DNA of 64,000 nucleotides from Blattabacterium cuenoti BPAA. GTDB lineage: Bacteria > Bacteroidota > Bacteroidia > Flavobacteriales > Blattabacteriaceae. This document shows positions 44,265 through 54,289 of the stretch, in pieces. Location: positions 248,001 to 312,000 of the forward strand of contig NC_020510.1 in assembly GCF_000348805.1 (NCBI RefSeq). The letters are read 5' to 3'. The notes under the pieces were generated by a model, which saw nothing but the letters and a program-made list of their open reading frames with translations, was not told the DNA's origin and searched no databases. The position numbers were made by a program, and so were the translations under genes. Each line of letters begins with the position of its first letter. The first letter of the stretch is position 1.

Positions 44265-45630
44265 AGGATTCGTCAAAATAGATTTTGCTATAGATTAATC
44301 GTTTTATAACTTGATCGATTTGATCAAAATTAAATTTTTTGAGAACATCTTGCATCAAATTTCTAATTTGTGTGTTACATAAATTTCCTATACTTCCTTC
44401 ATGAGAATAACAACTATTAGTAAAGGGCTTGAAACATCCATTTTGAATATCTAAACCTACTTTTTGATAAGCTTCCCTAAAAGAATATCCTTTTTCAACA
44501 ACCAGCTTGTTTACGACTTCTACACTAAACAAGTATTGATACTTTTCATCCTGAATAATATCCTTTTTTACTGTGATATGATTCAACATATATTGAAACA
44601 TGAAAAAACATTTTTTTATTTCTTCAAAAATAGGAAGAAACCTTTCTTTAATGATTTGAAAATCTCTATGATATCCGGAACATAAATTAGAAGAAATCAA
44701 AGAGATTTCGTTAGGTAACGATGTAATTCTATTACATTTAGCTCGTATAATCTCAAAAACATCTGGATTTTTCTTATGAGGCATAATGCTAGATCCGGTA
44801 GTAAGATGATCAGGAAAACTAATGAAATTAAAATTTTGGCTTAAATATAAACAAATATCTTGTGACATTTTACTTAAAGTTCTTGCCAAAGAAGAAATAG
44901 ATTCTGAAACAATTCTTTCCATTTTTCCACGTCCCATTTGAGCATATATTACATTATAATTTAAATTTTCGAAACCCAGTAAATCGGTAGTCATTTTTCG
45001 ATTTAAAGGCAAAGAAGATCCATAACCTGCTGCGGACCCTAAAGGATTTTTGTTTACGATACAATATGCGGTTTGCATTAATAGTAAATCATCGATTAAA
45101 CTTTCTGCATATGCGGCAAACCAAAGACCAAAAGAAGAAGGCATCGCTATTTGATAATGAGTATAACCAGGCATTAATATGTTTTTATGTTTTTCACTTA
45201 ATTTTAATAATAAATCGAAAAAAGAATAAGTCATGTCTACGATTTCCTTGATTTCTGTACGAACAAAAAGTTTTAAATCCACCAAAATTTGATCATTTCT
45301 GGATCTTCCACTATGGATTTTTTTTCCGACTTCTCCTAAACGATTGCTTAACAAAAATTCGATCTGAGAATGAATATCTTCTATTCCTTCATCTATCTTA
45401 AAATTATTTTTTAAAATTTCGTAAACATAAATGTTACGCAATTCCTGAATTAAAATTCTGAAATCTTTTTGATTTAATAATCCTATACTCTTCAACATAA
45501 TAACATGAGCTATGGTCCCCATAACATCATGTGGGGCTAAAAATAAATCTATTTTTGAATCCTGACTTGAAGTAAAACTTTCGATTTCTTTATTGAAACG
45601 AAAATTCGTTTTTTTTTCCCAAATTTTCAC
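44242..45630 (-). CDS. argH: Argininosuccinate lyase
   Basis: Last step of arginine synthesis: argininosuccinate to arginine plus fumarate. Fumarase/aspartase superfamily member of 462 residues; conserved regions are HSGRSRNDQILVDLKLF (near 106), the catalytic-His segment PGYTHYQIAMPSSFGLW and the signature GSSIMPHKKNPDVFE (near 283). Retention agrees with arginine supply to a host. Divergent from gyrB across 79 bp. Confidence 0.96.
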   Translation of the reverse strand: MKIWEKKTNFRFNKEIESFTSSQDSKIDLFLAPHDVMGTIAHVIMLKSIGLLNQKDFRILIQELRNIYVYEILKNNFKIDEGIEDIHSQIEFLLSNRLGEVGKKIHSGRSRNDQILVDLKLFVRTEIKEIVDMTYSFFDLLLKLSEKHKNILMPGYTHYQIAMPSSFGLWFAAYAESLIDDLLLMQTAYCIVNKNPLGSAAGYGSSLPLNRKMTTDLLGFENLNYNVIYAQMGRGKMERIVSESISSLARTLSKMSQDICLYLSQNFNFISFPDHLTTGSSIMPHKKNPDVFEIIRAKCNRITSLPNEISLISSNLCSGYHRDFQIIKERFLPIFEEIKKCFFMFQYMLNHITVKKDIIQDEKYQYLFSVEVVNKLVVEKGYSFREAYQKVGLDIQNGCFKPFTNSCYSHEGSIGNLCNTQIRNLMQDVLKKFNFDQIDQVIKRLIYSKIYFDESSKNPIFV

Positions 45631-45650
45631 GAAATAATATTTTTTCTATC

Positions 45651-45683
45651 TTTGATAAATTATAAGATAAAACTATAAATTTT
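45651..45683 (+). promoter_or_regulatory. Candidate promoter of gyrB (TTTG-N21-TAAATTTT)
   Basis: TTTG at 45651-45654 and TAAATTTT at 45676-45683 approach the Bacteroidota pair TTTG / TAnnTTTG at a plausible spacing (21 bp), ending 26 bp before the gyrB ATG. The last base of the -7 box differs from consensus. Confidence 0.35.
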
Positions 45684-45709
45684 ATGTAAAAAATAAAATT
45701 CATGGATAT

Positions 45710-47626
45710 ATGAATAAAAAACATAATACAATCAAAGATTATACAGCAGATAGTATTCAATCTCTTGAAGGAATCGAACATATTAGACTCAGACCCTCTA
45801 TGTATATTGGAGACGTGGGAATTAGAGGTTTACACCATTTAGTTTACGAAGTTATAGATAATTCTGTAGATGAAGCCTTAGCAGGTTTTTGCAATAAAAT
45901 ATGGGTAACAATTCATAAAAATGGATTTATCACTGTACTTGACAATGGACGCGGAATTCCAATAGACGTTCATAAAAAAGAAGGAAAATCGGCTCTAGAA
46001 GTCGTTATGACTAAAATTGGAGCAGGTGGTAAATTTGATAAAAATTCTTATAAAGTTTCTGGAGGATTACACGGAGTAGGAATTTCTTGTGTCAATGCTC
46101 TGTCTGAAAAACTTATAGTTACAATTTATCGTAACGAAAAAATTTATCAACAAGAGTATTTTAAAGGAAAAGCCCTATATCCTGTCAAATGTTTAGGAAA
46201 AACTCATATGCAAGGAACAAAAATTGATTATCTTGCTGATCATTCTATTTTTAGTTCCATTATATATCATTATGAAATTTTAGCTAATCGATTAAACGAG
46301 TTGTCTTTTTTAAATAAAGGTTTGTATTTATTTTTAAAAGATGAAAGAAAAAATATAAAAGAACATTTTTTTTCTAAAAATGGATTAAGAGAATACCTAC
46401 CAATTTTAGATAAAAATCAGGAGTCTTTAACCAAAAATATTCTTTTTATTGAAGGAGAGAAAGATAATACAATTGTAGAAGTCGCAATGCAATACAATAC
46501 TTCTTTTAAAGAAAAAATTTATTCTTATGTTAACAACATAAATACTAATGAAGGAGGAACTCATCTTTCTGGTTTTCGAAGAGCATTAACAAGAACGTTT
46601 AAAAAATATGCAGAAGGTTTTTTATCTCATAAAATAGAATTCACTGGAGATGATTTTAGAGAAGGGATTACAGCTATTATATCTGTGAGAATAATGGACC
46701 CTCAATTTGAAGGACAAACTAAAACAAAATTAAGTAATCACGAAGTAGGAGGCATTGTGGACAAAATTGTGGGAGATGCATTATATAGTTATCTAGAAGA
46801 ACACCCTAGTGATAGAAAAAAAATTTTTGATAAAATTATATTAGCAGCTAAAGCGCGTCAAGCAGCTAAAAAGGCTCGTGAGTTAATACAGAAAAAAACT
46901 CCTATAAGTAGTATTTTACCTGGAAAACTTGCAGATTGTTCTTTCAATAATCCAGAAAACTGTGAAATTTATTTAGTAGAAGGAGATTCTGCCGGAGGGA
47001 CAGCTAAACAAGGAAGAGATAGAAAATTTCAAGCTATTTTACCTTTGCGAGGGAAAATTCTAAATGTGGAAAAAGCTATGCAGTACAAAATATTTGAAAA
47101 TGAGGAAATAAAAAATATATTTACTTCTTTAGGAGTTTCTATTGGACCAGAAGAAGACCAAAAAATATTAAATATACAAAAACTTAGATATAATAAAATT
47201 ATTATTATGACAGATGCAGATATAGATGGAAGTCATATTTCTACTTTAATTTTAACATTATTTTTTCGTTATATGAAACCCTTAATAGAAAAAGGATACG
47301 TTTATATTGCTACACCTCCACTTTATTTTATTCGAAAAGGAAATCATTATCAATATGCTTGGAATGATCAAGAAAGAGAAAACATTATTCATCAATTAGG
47401 AGGAAGAAAATCTGTCAATATACAACGATATAAAGGATTAGGAGAAATGAATGCAGAACAACTTTGGGAAACCACTATGAATCCAAAAAAAAGAACTTTA
47501 CGTAAAGTAAATATAGATGATGATTCGGAAGCAAACAACATTTTCTCTATTCTTATGGGAGACGAAGTCCCCCCACGAAGAAATTTTATAGAAAAAAATG
47601 CGATACATGCAAAAATTGATGTTTAG
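45710..47626 (+). CDS. gyrB: DNA gyrase subunit B
   Basis: ATPase subunit of gyrase. GHKL ATPase motifs: EVIDNSVDEALAG, LDNGRGIPIDVH and GGLHGVGISCVNAL; transducer lysine region QTKTKLSN; TOPRIM domain with EGDSAGGTAKQGRDRKFQAILPLRGKILN and the DADIDGSH metal site; C-terminal RYKGLGEMNAEQLWETTM. 638 residues, the compact form without the long enterobacterial insertion. gyrA is not in the window. Confidence 0.96.
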   Translation: MNKKHNTIKDYTADSIQSLEGIEHIRLRPSMYIGDVGIRGLHHLVYEVIDNSVDEALAGFCNKIWVTIHKNGFITVLDNGRGIPIDVHKKEGKSALEVVMTKIGAGGKFDKNSYKVSGGLHGVGISCVNALSEKLIVTIYRNEKIYQQEYFKGKALYPVKCLGKTHMQGTKIDYLADHSIFSSIIYHYEILANRLNELSFLNKGLYLFLKDERKNIKEHFFSKNGLREYLPILDKNQESLTKNILFIEGEKDNTIVEVAMQYNTSFKEKIYSYVNNINTNEGGTHLSGFRRALTRTFKKYAEGFLSHKIEFTGDDFREGITAIISVRIMDPQFEGQTKTKLSNHEVGGIVDKIVGDALYSYLEEHPSDRKKIFDKIILAAKARQAAKKARELIQKKTPISSILPGKLADCSFNNPENCEIYLVEGDSAGGTAKQGRDRKFQAILPLRGKILNVEKAMQYKIFENEEIKNIFTSLGVSIGPEEDQKILNIQKLRYNKIIIMTDADIDGSHISTLILTLFFRYMKPLIEKGYVYIATPPLYFIRKGNHYQYAWNDQERENIIHQLGGRKSVNIQRYKGLGEMNAEQLWETTMNPKKRTLRKVNIDDDSEANNIFSILMGDEVPPRRNFIEKNAIHAKIDV

Positions 47627-47680
47627 TTTGTTTGTTTTGTTGAATTAAGTGAGTAAAATATAATCGATCATATCGTTGTT

Positions 47681-48472
47681 ATGAATTATATTCAATCAAT
47701 CCTATTAGGAATCATTGAGGGAATGACAGAATTTTTTCCGATTTCTTCTACAGGACACATGATTCTTGCCGCTTCTATAATGGGAATACTCGAAAATAAA
47801 ATAACGAATTTATTTCTTATTTCTGTTCAGTTTGGAGCCATTTTATCTGTAATTTTTTTGTATAGAAACAAGTTCTTTTTTCAAAAATTGGATTTTTATC
47901 TCAAAATTTTTTTAGCTAGTTTTCCTGTAGGGATTTTTGGTTTGTTATTGAACAAAATTATCAATTTTTTTTTAGATCAACCACTAATAGTCGCTTTATC
48001 TCTTTTGATAGGAGGATTAGTGATTGTGAAAGTAGAAATGTTTTATGAAAAAAATTTTTATAATAGAAAAAATCATATTACTTACTCAAAAGCTTTTATT
48101 ATTGGATTATTTCAATGTATGGCTTTAATTCCAGGAGTGTCTAGAAGTGCAACAACCATTGTTGCCTGTATGCTACAAAATGTGAATAAAATAAAAGCTA
48201 TTGAATTTTCTTTTTTTTTATCTGTACCTGTTATTGGAATTGCTACATGTAAAAAATTATTCGACTATTATTTTCAATTAAATTCTTTCACATTGAAAGA
48301 TTTAGAATTATTGTTATTAGGAAATATAGTATCTTTTGTTACTGGAATAATAGCTATCAAATGTTTCATAAAATATTTAAAGAATTTTAAATTATTCGGA
48401 TACTATAGAATTGTTTTAGGAATTTGTTTTCTTATTGTACATTATTTCATCAAACCGATTGGAAAATTTTGA
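47681..48472 (+). CDS. uppP: Undecaprenyl-diphosphatase UppP (BacA)
   Basis: Inner-membrane enzyme recycling undecaprenyl pyrophosphate, the lipid carrier for peptidoglycan. In 263 residues, [20 protein letters not shown] (residues 10-29) has the catalytic Glu-rich motif, and [17 protein letters not shown] near 150 is the second active-site loop; seven to eight spans in total. The TGA stop overlaps a TTG start of truB. Confidence 0.95.
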   Translation: MNYIQSILLGIIEGMTEFFPISSTGHMILAASIMGILENKITNLFLISVQFGAILSVIFLYRNKFFFQKLDFYLKIFLASFPVGIFGLLLNKIINFFLDQPLIVALSLLIGGLVIVKVEMFYEKNFYNRKNHITYSKAFIIGLFQCMALIPGVSRSATTIVACMLQNVNKIKAIEFSFFLSVPVIGIATCKKLFDYYFQLNSFTLKDLELLLLGNIVSFVTGIIAIKCFIKYLKNFKLFGYYRIVLGICFLIVHYFIKPIGKF

Positions 48473-49188
48473 TTCCAAATTTATCAGAATTTAAAAATGG
48501 AAAAATATTGTTAGTAGATAAACCATGGGGGTGGACTTCTTTCAACATTGTTAAAAAAATCAGAAGTTTTATTCTTAATGCTACCACTATAAATATAAAA
48601 AAAGAAAAATTAAAAATCGGACATGCAGGAACTTTAGATCCTTTTGCTACAGGTTTATTAATTGTCCTAACAGGAAAATATACGAAAAAAGTAAATGAAA
48701 TTCAAAATTATAAAAAAGTTTATACAGGTATTATAAAATTAGGCTGCGAAACCTTATCTTTTGATTCAGAAACAGAAGAGTATAATTTTTCTGCCATTTC
48801 GCATATTACTCCTCAATTGATTAAAAAAATATCTAAAAAATTTTTGGGAGAAATAGATCAATATCCCCCATATTTTTCTGCCTTAAAAACAAAAGGAAAA
48901 AGATTCTATGAATATGCTAGAAAAGGGATAAAAATAGTTCGACAATCTAGACGTGTAAAAATTTATAAATTTCATATCCTAAAAATAGGAATTCCTTACA
49001 TCAAATTTTTTATAGAATGTGGAAAAGGAACTTATATTCGATCTATAGCTCAAGATTTTGGTAAAGCGCTTCGAAGCGGAGCTTATATCCTCTCTTTAAG
49101 AAGAGAACGGATAGGAAATTTTTCTATGAGTTGTTCTTCTATAGAATTAAAAATTTCAAAAAAATTTCCATGTTACTTATTGGATTAA
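48469..49188 (+). CDS. truB: tRNA pseudouridine-55 synthase TruB
   Basis: Makes pseudouridine-55 in the T-loop. [23 protein letters not shown] opens the catalytic domain; [21 protein letters not shown] holds the catalytic Asp; [22 protein letters not shown] is the KxSAxKxxGxRAYxxAR-like motif. The frame is open from 48424, but the likely start is TTG at 48469, overlapping the uppP TGA as TTGA, giving 239 residues starting [11 protein letters not shown]. No suitable ATG exists. Confidence 0.93.
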   Translation: MIPNLSEFKNGKILLVDKPWGWTSFNIVKKIRSFILNATTINIKKEKLKIGHAGTLDPFATGLLIVLTGKYTKKVNEIQNYKKVYTGIIKLGCETLSFDSETEEYNFSAISHITPQLIKKISKKFLGEIDQYPPYFSALKTKGKRFYEYARKGIKIVRQSRRVKIYKFHILKIGIPYIKFFIECGKGTYIRSIAQDFGKALRSGAYILSLRRERIGNFSMSCSSIELKISKKFPCYLLD

Positions 49189-49529
49189 ATTTTTTTATAT
49201 TTTTGGTTGTACCATGCATGAAATTTTTTTTGGTGTTCTTCATTAGTTAATCCGCCCTTTTTGACTCCTTCTAATAAATGTTTTTTCAATAAAACACCAG
49301 TTTTATAAAAAATGGATTTTACCGTATTGGTAGGTTGTGCTCCTTTCATTAGCCAGGATAGAGCATGTTGCATTTTTAATACAGTTGAAGGAGGATCCGT
49401 ATGAGGATTGTAAGTTCCTAATTTTTCAATAAATTTTCCATCTCTTGGAGCACGAGAATCAGCTACAACTATATGATAAATAGGTTTATGTTTTTTTCCA
49501 ATTCTTTTTAAACGAATTTTTACGGACAT
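49185..49529 (-). CDS. rpsP: 30S ribosomal protein S16
   Basis: Small-subunit protein needed for 30S assembly. [26 protein letters not shown] is the conserved opening, with [17 protein letters not shown] and a [15 protein letters not shown] segment further on. 114 residues including the Bacteroidota-type C-terminal extension. Stop shares TTAA with truB. rimM is not next to it and trmD lies 5 kb away, so the usual rpsP-rimM-trmD order is broken here. Confidence 0.95.
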   Translation of the reverse strand: MSVKIRLKRIGKKHKPIYHIVVADSRAPRDGKFIEKLGTYNPHTDPPSTVLKMQHALSWLMKGAQPTNTVKSIFYKTGVLLKKHLLEGVKKGGLTNEEHQKKFHAWYNQKYKKI

Positions 49530-49587
49530 AATTTTATTAATTTATATTATATATAAAACCTTTTAAGATTTTTATAGAAAAGTAGCC

Positions 49588-49595
49588 CAAATTTA
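49588..49595 (-). promoter_or_regulatory. Possible -7 element of rpsP (TAAATTTG)
   Basis: On the minus strand TAAATTTG fits TAnnTTTG and lies 58 bp before the rpsP ATG. No -33 TTTG at the proper spacing. Confidence 0.25.
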
Positions 49596-49648
49596 GATAT
49601 AATTATCATGTTTTTGAAAAAAAATGGTATATATTTACATTTTTCCAT

Positions 49649-49719
49649 AGACCCGTTGTGTAACGGTAGCACAGCAGATTTTGGTTCTGTTAGTTGGGGT
49701 TCGAGTCCCTACGGGTCTG
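49649..49719 (+). tRNA. tRNA-Gln (anticodon TTG)
   Basis: Complete cloverleaf: acceptor AGACCCG/CGGGTCT (7 bp), anticodon loop TTTTGGT with anticodon TTG, T-arm TGGGG/CCCTA with loop TTCGAGT, discriminator G. CCA is not encoded. It lies 48 bp upstream of the symporter gene on the same strand. Confidence 0.96.
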
Positions 49720-49767
49720 TCTGTTCCCATTATTATTGGATTGATTGGTTTCTTGTCAGAGAAAAAA

Positions 49768-51177
49768 ATGAGTATTGGAATGAAAATAAAAAAAGAAAAA
49801 GTTTTATTAATAGCTTTTTTAAGTGTTTTAGCATATGTCTTTATTCATTTATCAAAATCCTTATTAGGATTAGATAAATTTAATCTTTGTATATTAAGAT
49901 GTTTCGTGATATCTATTTTCATATTGTATTCTTTTATGAAAAAAGACTTAACTACTTGGATTTTATTATCCATTATCATAGGAATAGAAATGGGATTAGA
50001 TTTGCCAAGAATTGCTGTGGAACTCAGATTTTTATCTCAAATATTTCTGAGATTGATTAAGACTATCATTGCTCCAATATTGTTTTCCACTTTGGTAGTT
50101 GGAATAGCAAGTCATTCTAATATTAAACAATTAGGGAGCATGGGATGGAAATCCTTACTATATTTTGAAGTGGTGACAACTTTAGCTTTGTTTATTGGTC
50201 TTATTGCAATTAATATATCTCAGGCTGGAGTAGGCATTGTTATGCCTTCAGGAATGACGGAACAACAATTACCAAAAGTAGAAAGTAAAACTTGGCAAGA
50301 CACAATTATTCATGTTTTTCCGGAAAATTTTATAAAATCCATCTATCATGGAGATGTATTGCCAATAGTGGTATTTTCCGTTATATTTGGGATATCCATG
50401 GTTTTTTTAGAAGATAAAAAAAGAAGTCCGATATTATTGTTTGCAGAAAGTCTTTCAGAAATCATGTTCAAATTTACTAAAATTATTATGTATTTTGCTC
50501 CTATAGGAGTAGGGTCCGCTATTGCTTATACAGTAGGACATATGGGTTTGGATATTTTATATAATTTATTTCAATTGTTATTGACCCTTTATATTGCTTT
50601 ACTGATTTTTTTGATAGTTGTTTTGCTTCCTATTCTTTTGTGGATTAAAGTTCCTTTAAAAGGTTTTGTAAAAGCATTAACTGAACCTGTATCACTCGCG
50701 TTTGCGACTACGAGTTCCGAATCCGCCTTACCTTTACTTATGGAAAATTTAGAAAAATTAGGTGTTCCCAGAAAAATCATAGCTTTTGTGATTCCTACAG
50801 GTTATAGCTTTAACTTAGATGGAACCACTCTTTATTTATCTTTAGCAACTGTTTTTGTAGCACAAGCTTCTGGGATTCCTTTGAGTTTTAGTCAACAAAT
50901 ATTGATAGGACTAACGTTAATTTTAACTAGTAAAGGAGTTGCTGGAGTTCCTAGAGCATCTTTAGTCATTCTTTTAGCTACTGTGTCTTCTTTTGGATTA
51001 CCAACTTGGCCTATATTAGCGATTATAGGAATAGATGAATTAATGGATATGGCTAGAACTACCGTAAATGTCATAGGAAATGGCTTAGCAAGTTGTGTCA
51101 TAGCTCGTTCTGAAGGAGAATTTGATGAAAAAAAAATGTTAGATTATATTAAAAAAAAAAGTAAAAATGATTCGTAA
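49768..51177 (+). CDS. Glutamate/dicarboxylate:proton (sodium) symporter family protein
   Basis: DAACS-family inner-membrane carrier for glutamate, aspartate or C4-dicarboxylates. The frame is open from within tRNA-Gln (49681), but the ATG at 49768 gives a sensible 469-residue protein. About eight membrane spans and two re-entrant loops; the serine-rich loop ATTSSESALPLLMENLEKLGVP, YSFNLDGTTLYLSLATVFVAQ (NMDGT motif) and TSKGVAGVPRASLVILLATV are diagnostic. The specific substrate is not decided. An A10 run at 51151-51160 lies near the end. Confidence 0.92.
   Translation: MSIGMKIKKEKVLLIAFLSVLAYVFIHLSKSLLGLDKFNLCILRCFVISIFILYSFMKKDLTTWILLSIIIGIEMGLDLPRIAVELRFLSQIFLRLIKTIIAPILFSTLVVGIASHSNIKQLGSMGWKSLLYFEVVTTLALFIGLIAINISQAGVGIVMPSGMTEQQLPKVESKTWQDTIIHVFPENFIKSIYHGDVLPIVVFSVIFGISMVFLEDKKRSPILLFAESLSEIMFKFTKIIMYFAPIGVGSAIAYTVGHMGLDILYNLFQLLLTLYIALLIFLIVVLLPILLWIKVPLKGFVKALTEPVSLAFATTSSESALPLLMENLEKLGVPRKIIAFVIPTGYSFNLDGTTLYLSLATVFVAQASGIPLSFSQQILIGLTLILTSKGVAGVPRASLVILLATVSSFGLPTWPILAIIGIDELMDMARTTVNVIGNGLASCVIARSEGEFDEKKMLDYIKKKSKNDS
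51151..51160 (+). repeat. A10 homopolymer near the end of the symporter gene
   Basis: Ten A in the codons for DYIKKKSKNDS; the frame continues to TAA six codons later, so a slip would only alter the tail. Confidence 0.85.
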
Positions 51178-52260
51178 TTGAATTTTGAAAAAAAATTGTT
51201 TTTTTATAGAAAAAAAAAATATACTATAGTACCCCCTCCAAATGGAGTAGTCACAAGCAAGAGTCATTCCAATCTTGCTTTAATTAAATACTGGGGAAAA
51301 CAGAATAATAAAATTCAAATTCCGTTGAATTCGTCTATTAGTTATTCTTTAGGAAAAGTATACACAGTTACACGATTAATTTATCAAGAGAAAAAAAAGA
51401 AGAATTTCTCTATAAGAATATTTTTTTCAGGAAAAGAAAAAACTAATTTTCTTCCAAAAATTTTAGAATTTTTTCATAGGATTTCACTTTATTGTTCCTA
51501 TTTACGAGATTTGAATTTTATTATAGAAACCTATAATACTTTTCCACATAGTAGTGGAATAGCTTCTTCTGCTTCTTCCATGAGTGCTTTAGCATTATGT
51601 ATCATGAAAATAGAAAAGAAATTAGTTTCCTCTTTAAAAGAAGATTTTTTTTTCAAAAAAGCTTCTTTTTTAGCCAGATTAGGTTCTGGAAGTGCTTGCA
51701 GATCTATTTATCCTGGACTTGTTGTTTGGGGATGTCATAAATCCATAAAAGGAAGTAATAATCTTTATGCTATACCATATCCATATGAAGTCCATTCCAT
51801 TTTTACAAAAATAGAAAATACGATTTTAATCGTAGATGATCAACCTAAAAAAATATTGAGTTCAAAAGGTCATCAATTAATGAATAAGCATCCTTATGCT
51901 AGAGATAGATTGAAATGTGCTAATTCAAATATGAATCGACTGATATCTATATTAAAAATAGGAGATTTTCAAGAATTTGGAGAATTAATAGAACATGAAG
52001 CCTTGACTCTTCATGCCATGATCATGACTTCTCGTCCCTATTTTTTATGGATGAGACCAAATACTCTGAACGTCATTCAGACGGTATGGGATTTTAGAAA
52101 ACAGAACAATAAAAATATTTATTTTACACTAGATGCAGGTGCCAATGTTCATCTTTTATATCCTATTCAAGAAAAAACATTTATCTTAAAATGGATATAT
52201 AGTGATTTATTTTCTTATTGTAAGAAAATTATAGAAAGTTTTTGTTTGTATAATTATTAG
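51178..52260 (+). CDS. mvaD: Diphosphomevalonate decarboxylase
   Basis: GHMP-family enzyme that yields isopentenyl diphosphate, the final specific step of the mevalonate pathway. KSHSNLALIKYWGKQNNKIQIPLNSSISYSL is the conserved opening, HSSGIASSASSMSALA the phosphate loop, SGSACRSIYPGLVVW and TLDAGANVHLLYP the substrate-binding segments with the catalytic Asp. 360 residues. The start is TTG directly after the preceding TAA (TAATTG), and no ATG occurs upstream of the conserved region, so the exact start is uncertain. It indicates mevalonate-derived isoprenoids, as in Flavobacteria. Confidence 0.92.
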   Translation: MNFEKKLFFYRKKKYTIVPPPNGVVTSKSHSNLALIKYWGKQNNKIQIPLNSSISYSLGKVYTVTRLIYQEKKKKNFSIRIFFSGKEKTNFLPKILEFFHRISLYCSYLRDLNFIIETYNTFPHSSGIASSASSMSALALCIMKIEKKLVSSLKEDFFFKKASFLARLGSGSACRSIYPGLVVWGCHKSIKGSNNLYAIPYPYEVHSIFTKIENTILIVDDQPKKILSSKGHQLMNKHPYARDRLKCANSNMNRLISILKIGDFQEFGELIEHEALTLHAMIMTSRPYFLWMRPNTLNVIQTVWDFRKQNNKNIYFTLDAGANVHLLYPIQEKTFILKWIYSDLFSYCKKIIESFCLYNY

Positions 52261-52283
52261 TTATCTTTGTTTTTTCGTATTTT

Positions 52284-52359
52284 GGTGGACGTAGCTCAGT
52301 TGGTTTAGAGCATCAGATTGTGGTTCTGAGGGTCGCCGGTTCGAATCCGGTCGCCCACC
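52284..52359 (+). tRNA. tRNA-His (anticodon GTG)
   Basis: Cloverleaf with anticodon loop TTGTGGT (anticodon GTG), stem TCAGA/TCTGA, T-arm GCCGG/CCGGT with loop TTCGAAT, and the extra G at -1 opposite C73 that is specific to tRNA-His. The acceptor GTGGACG/CGCCCAC has an A-C mismatch at pair 5-68. CCA is not encoded. Confidence 0.96.
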
Positions 52360-52378
52360 CAAAAAATTTTTTTAATAA

Positions 52379-53566
52379 TTAATTTAATACCTTTTTGATT
52401 CTTGTAAAGGCTTCTATGATTTTATCTTCTGATGAAGCATAAGAAATTCGTAAACATTCATTATCCCCAAAAGCACTGCCACTAACGGTAGCTACTTGAG
52501 CTTTTTCAAGTAAAAATTCAGAAAATTCATATGAATTTTGAATCATTTTTCCATGTAATTTTTTTCCAAAAAAACTTGAAACTTTTGGAAAAATATAAAA
52601 AGCTCCATTCGGTTGATAAAATTGAAATCCATCAATTTCTTTTATCATATCCAAAACTAAATTTTTTCTTTTTTCAAACTCTTTGATCATATATTCTATT
52701 TTATTGGGATGAGCTGACAATGCAGTAATAGCAGCTCTCTGTGCAATAGAATTAGCACAAGATGTCATCTGTCCCTGTATTTTATCGCAAGATTGAGCAA
52801 TCCATTCTGGAGCTCCAAGATATCCAATTCTCCAACCTGTCATGGAAAAAGCCTTAGATAATCCATTTACTGTGATAACTTGATGATAAATATCAGGAAA
52901 TATAGCAATACTGGCATGTTTTTCTGAGTAACAAATATGTTCATAGATTTCATCAGAAAGAATCATAATTTGTGGATATTTTTTAAAAACTTCTGATAAA
53001 TCTTTTAATTCTTTATAAGAATAAACGCTTCCGGTAGGATTACAAGGACTACTGAAAAGAAATAATTTTGTTTTAGATGTAATCGCTTTTTCTAATTGAT
53101 CTGGATCAATCTTAAAATTTTTCTCCATAACTGTTGGAATTATAACAGGATCAGATTCACAAAACTTTACCATCTGTAAATAACTAACCCAATAAGGAGC
53201 GGGAATAATAACTTCATCATCTTTATTCAACAAAGATAACAGAACATTCATAATAGCTTGTTTGGCTCCGGTAGAAACTACAATTTGAGAAGGAGTGTAT
53301 TGTAATAGATTATCACGGTAGAATTTTTCGCATATTACTTTTTTAAGTTCGAAATATCCGGATACGGGAGTATAATAATGATATCCTTCATCTATAGCTT
53401 TTTTTGCAGCGGATAAAACAAAATTAGGAGGGGAAAAATCGGGTTCTCCTAAACTCAAGTTGATAACGTCATAACCTTCATTTTTTAATTTTCTGGCTTT
53501 AGATGACATAGCTATGGTTTGTGAATAAGATATATTCTGTAAACGATGGGATAATCTATTTTTCAT
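52379..53566 (-). CDS. aspC: Aspartate aminotransferase (PLP-dependent, class I)
   Basis: Fold-type I transaminase of the Ib subgroup. NLSLGEPDFSPP near the N-terminus, STGAKQAIMN, SPCNPTGSVYS (with Asn binding PLP), DEIYEHICY and the Schiff-base lysine in NGLSKAFSMTGWRIGYLGAP near residue 237 are all visible; RISYASS near the end has the Arg binding the substrate carboxylate. 395 residues. In a reduced genome it may serve several amino acids. Faces tRNA-His. Confidence 0.92.
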   Translation of the reverse strand: MKNRLSHRLQNISYSQTIAMSSKARKLKNEGYDVINLSLGEPDFSPPNFVLSAAKKAIDEGYHYYTPVSGYFELKKVICEKFYRDNLLQYTPSQIVVSTGAKQAIMNVLLSLLNKDDEVIIPAPYWVSYLQMVKFCESDPVIIPTVMEKNFKIDPDQLEKAITSKTKLFLFSSPCNPTGSVYSYKELKDLSEVFKKYPQIMILSDEIYEHICYSEKHASIAIFPDIYHQVITVNGLSKAFSMTGWRIGYLGAPEWIAQSCDKIQGQMTSCANSIAQRAAITALSAHPNKIEYMIKEFEKRKNLVLDMIKEIDGFQFYQPNGAFYIFPKVSSFFGKKLHGKMIQNSYEFSEFLLEKAQVATVSGSAFGDNECLRISYASSEDKIIEAFTRIKKVLN

Positions 53567-53642
53567 AGAAATTTTTATTGGAATTATTTGAAATGATTAC
53601 AAATCTAAATAAATTTGGTTATAAGTTTATGGATCCATTAAT

Positions 53643-54263
53643 ATGGAATTAATTAAAAAATATTTTCCAAATCTATTGAATCAACAAATCTATAGATTGT
53701 CTTCTTTAAAAAATTTATATGCGTATTGGAATGTATACGTGAATTTAGTTTCTAGAAAAACATTTCACGATTTTTATCAACAACACGTCCTGTTTTGTTT
53801 AGGAATCGCTAAAGTATTTTATTTTTATCCTGGATCATGTGTTATGGATTTAGGTACAGGAGGAGGATTTCCTGGAATTCCTTTATCCATAGTTTTTCCT
53901 CATACAAAATTTATATTAGTGGATTCTATTAGAAAAAAAATTAAAATTATAGAAAAAATCATAGATCATCTTCATTTAAAAAATGCGTATCCTATTTGGA
54001 TACGTGCAGAAAAATTAGAAAATAAATTTGATTTTGTAGTTACTAGAGCTGTAAACAAAATAAATATCATCCATAATTGGATAAAAGATAAATTTAAATA
54101 TAAATCCAATTCTAGAATCCAAAATGGAGCTTTATATCTAAAAGGAGGTAATCTTTATGATGAATTAAAAAAATTTCCTCATGCAATAGAATATCCTTTA
54201 AATCATTATTTTGAAGAACCATTTTTTAGAAAAAAAAAAGTTATTTGGATTTCCAACATTTAA
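53643..54263 (+). CDS. rsmG: 16S rRNA m7G527 methyltransferase RsmG (GidB)
   Basis: Methylates G527 of 16S rRNA. NLVSRKTFHDFYQQHVLFCLGIAK and the SAM-binding MDLGTGGGFPGIPLSIVFPHTKFILVDSIRKK are the family signatures; VVTRAVNKI follows. 206 residues, normal length. Confidence 0.94.
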   Translation: MELIKKYFPNLLNQQIYRLSSLKNLYAYWNVYVNLVSRKTFHDFYQQHVLFCLGIAKVFYFYPGSCVMDLGTGGGFPGIPLSIVFPHTKFILVDSIRKKIKIIEKIIDHLHLKNAYPIWIRAEKLENKFDFVVTRAVNKINIIHNWIKDKFKYKSNSRIQNGALYLKGGNLYDELKKFPHAIEYPLNHYFEEPFFRKKKVIWISNI

Positions 54264-54289
54264 TAATAAAAACTGATTAAAATTAAAAA

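Noticed and set aside
49608-49877. Reading frame running through tRNA-Gln and the start of the symporter
   Set aside because: It contains the tRNA and is out of frame with the symporter; no protein features.
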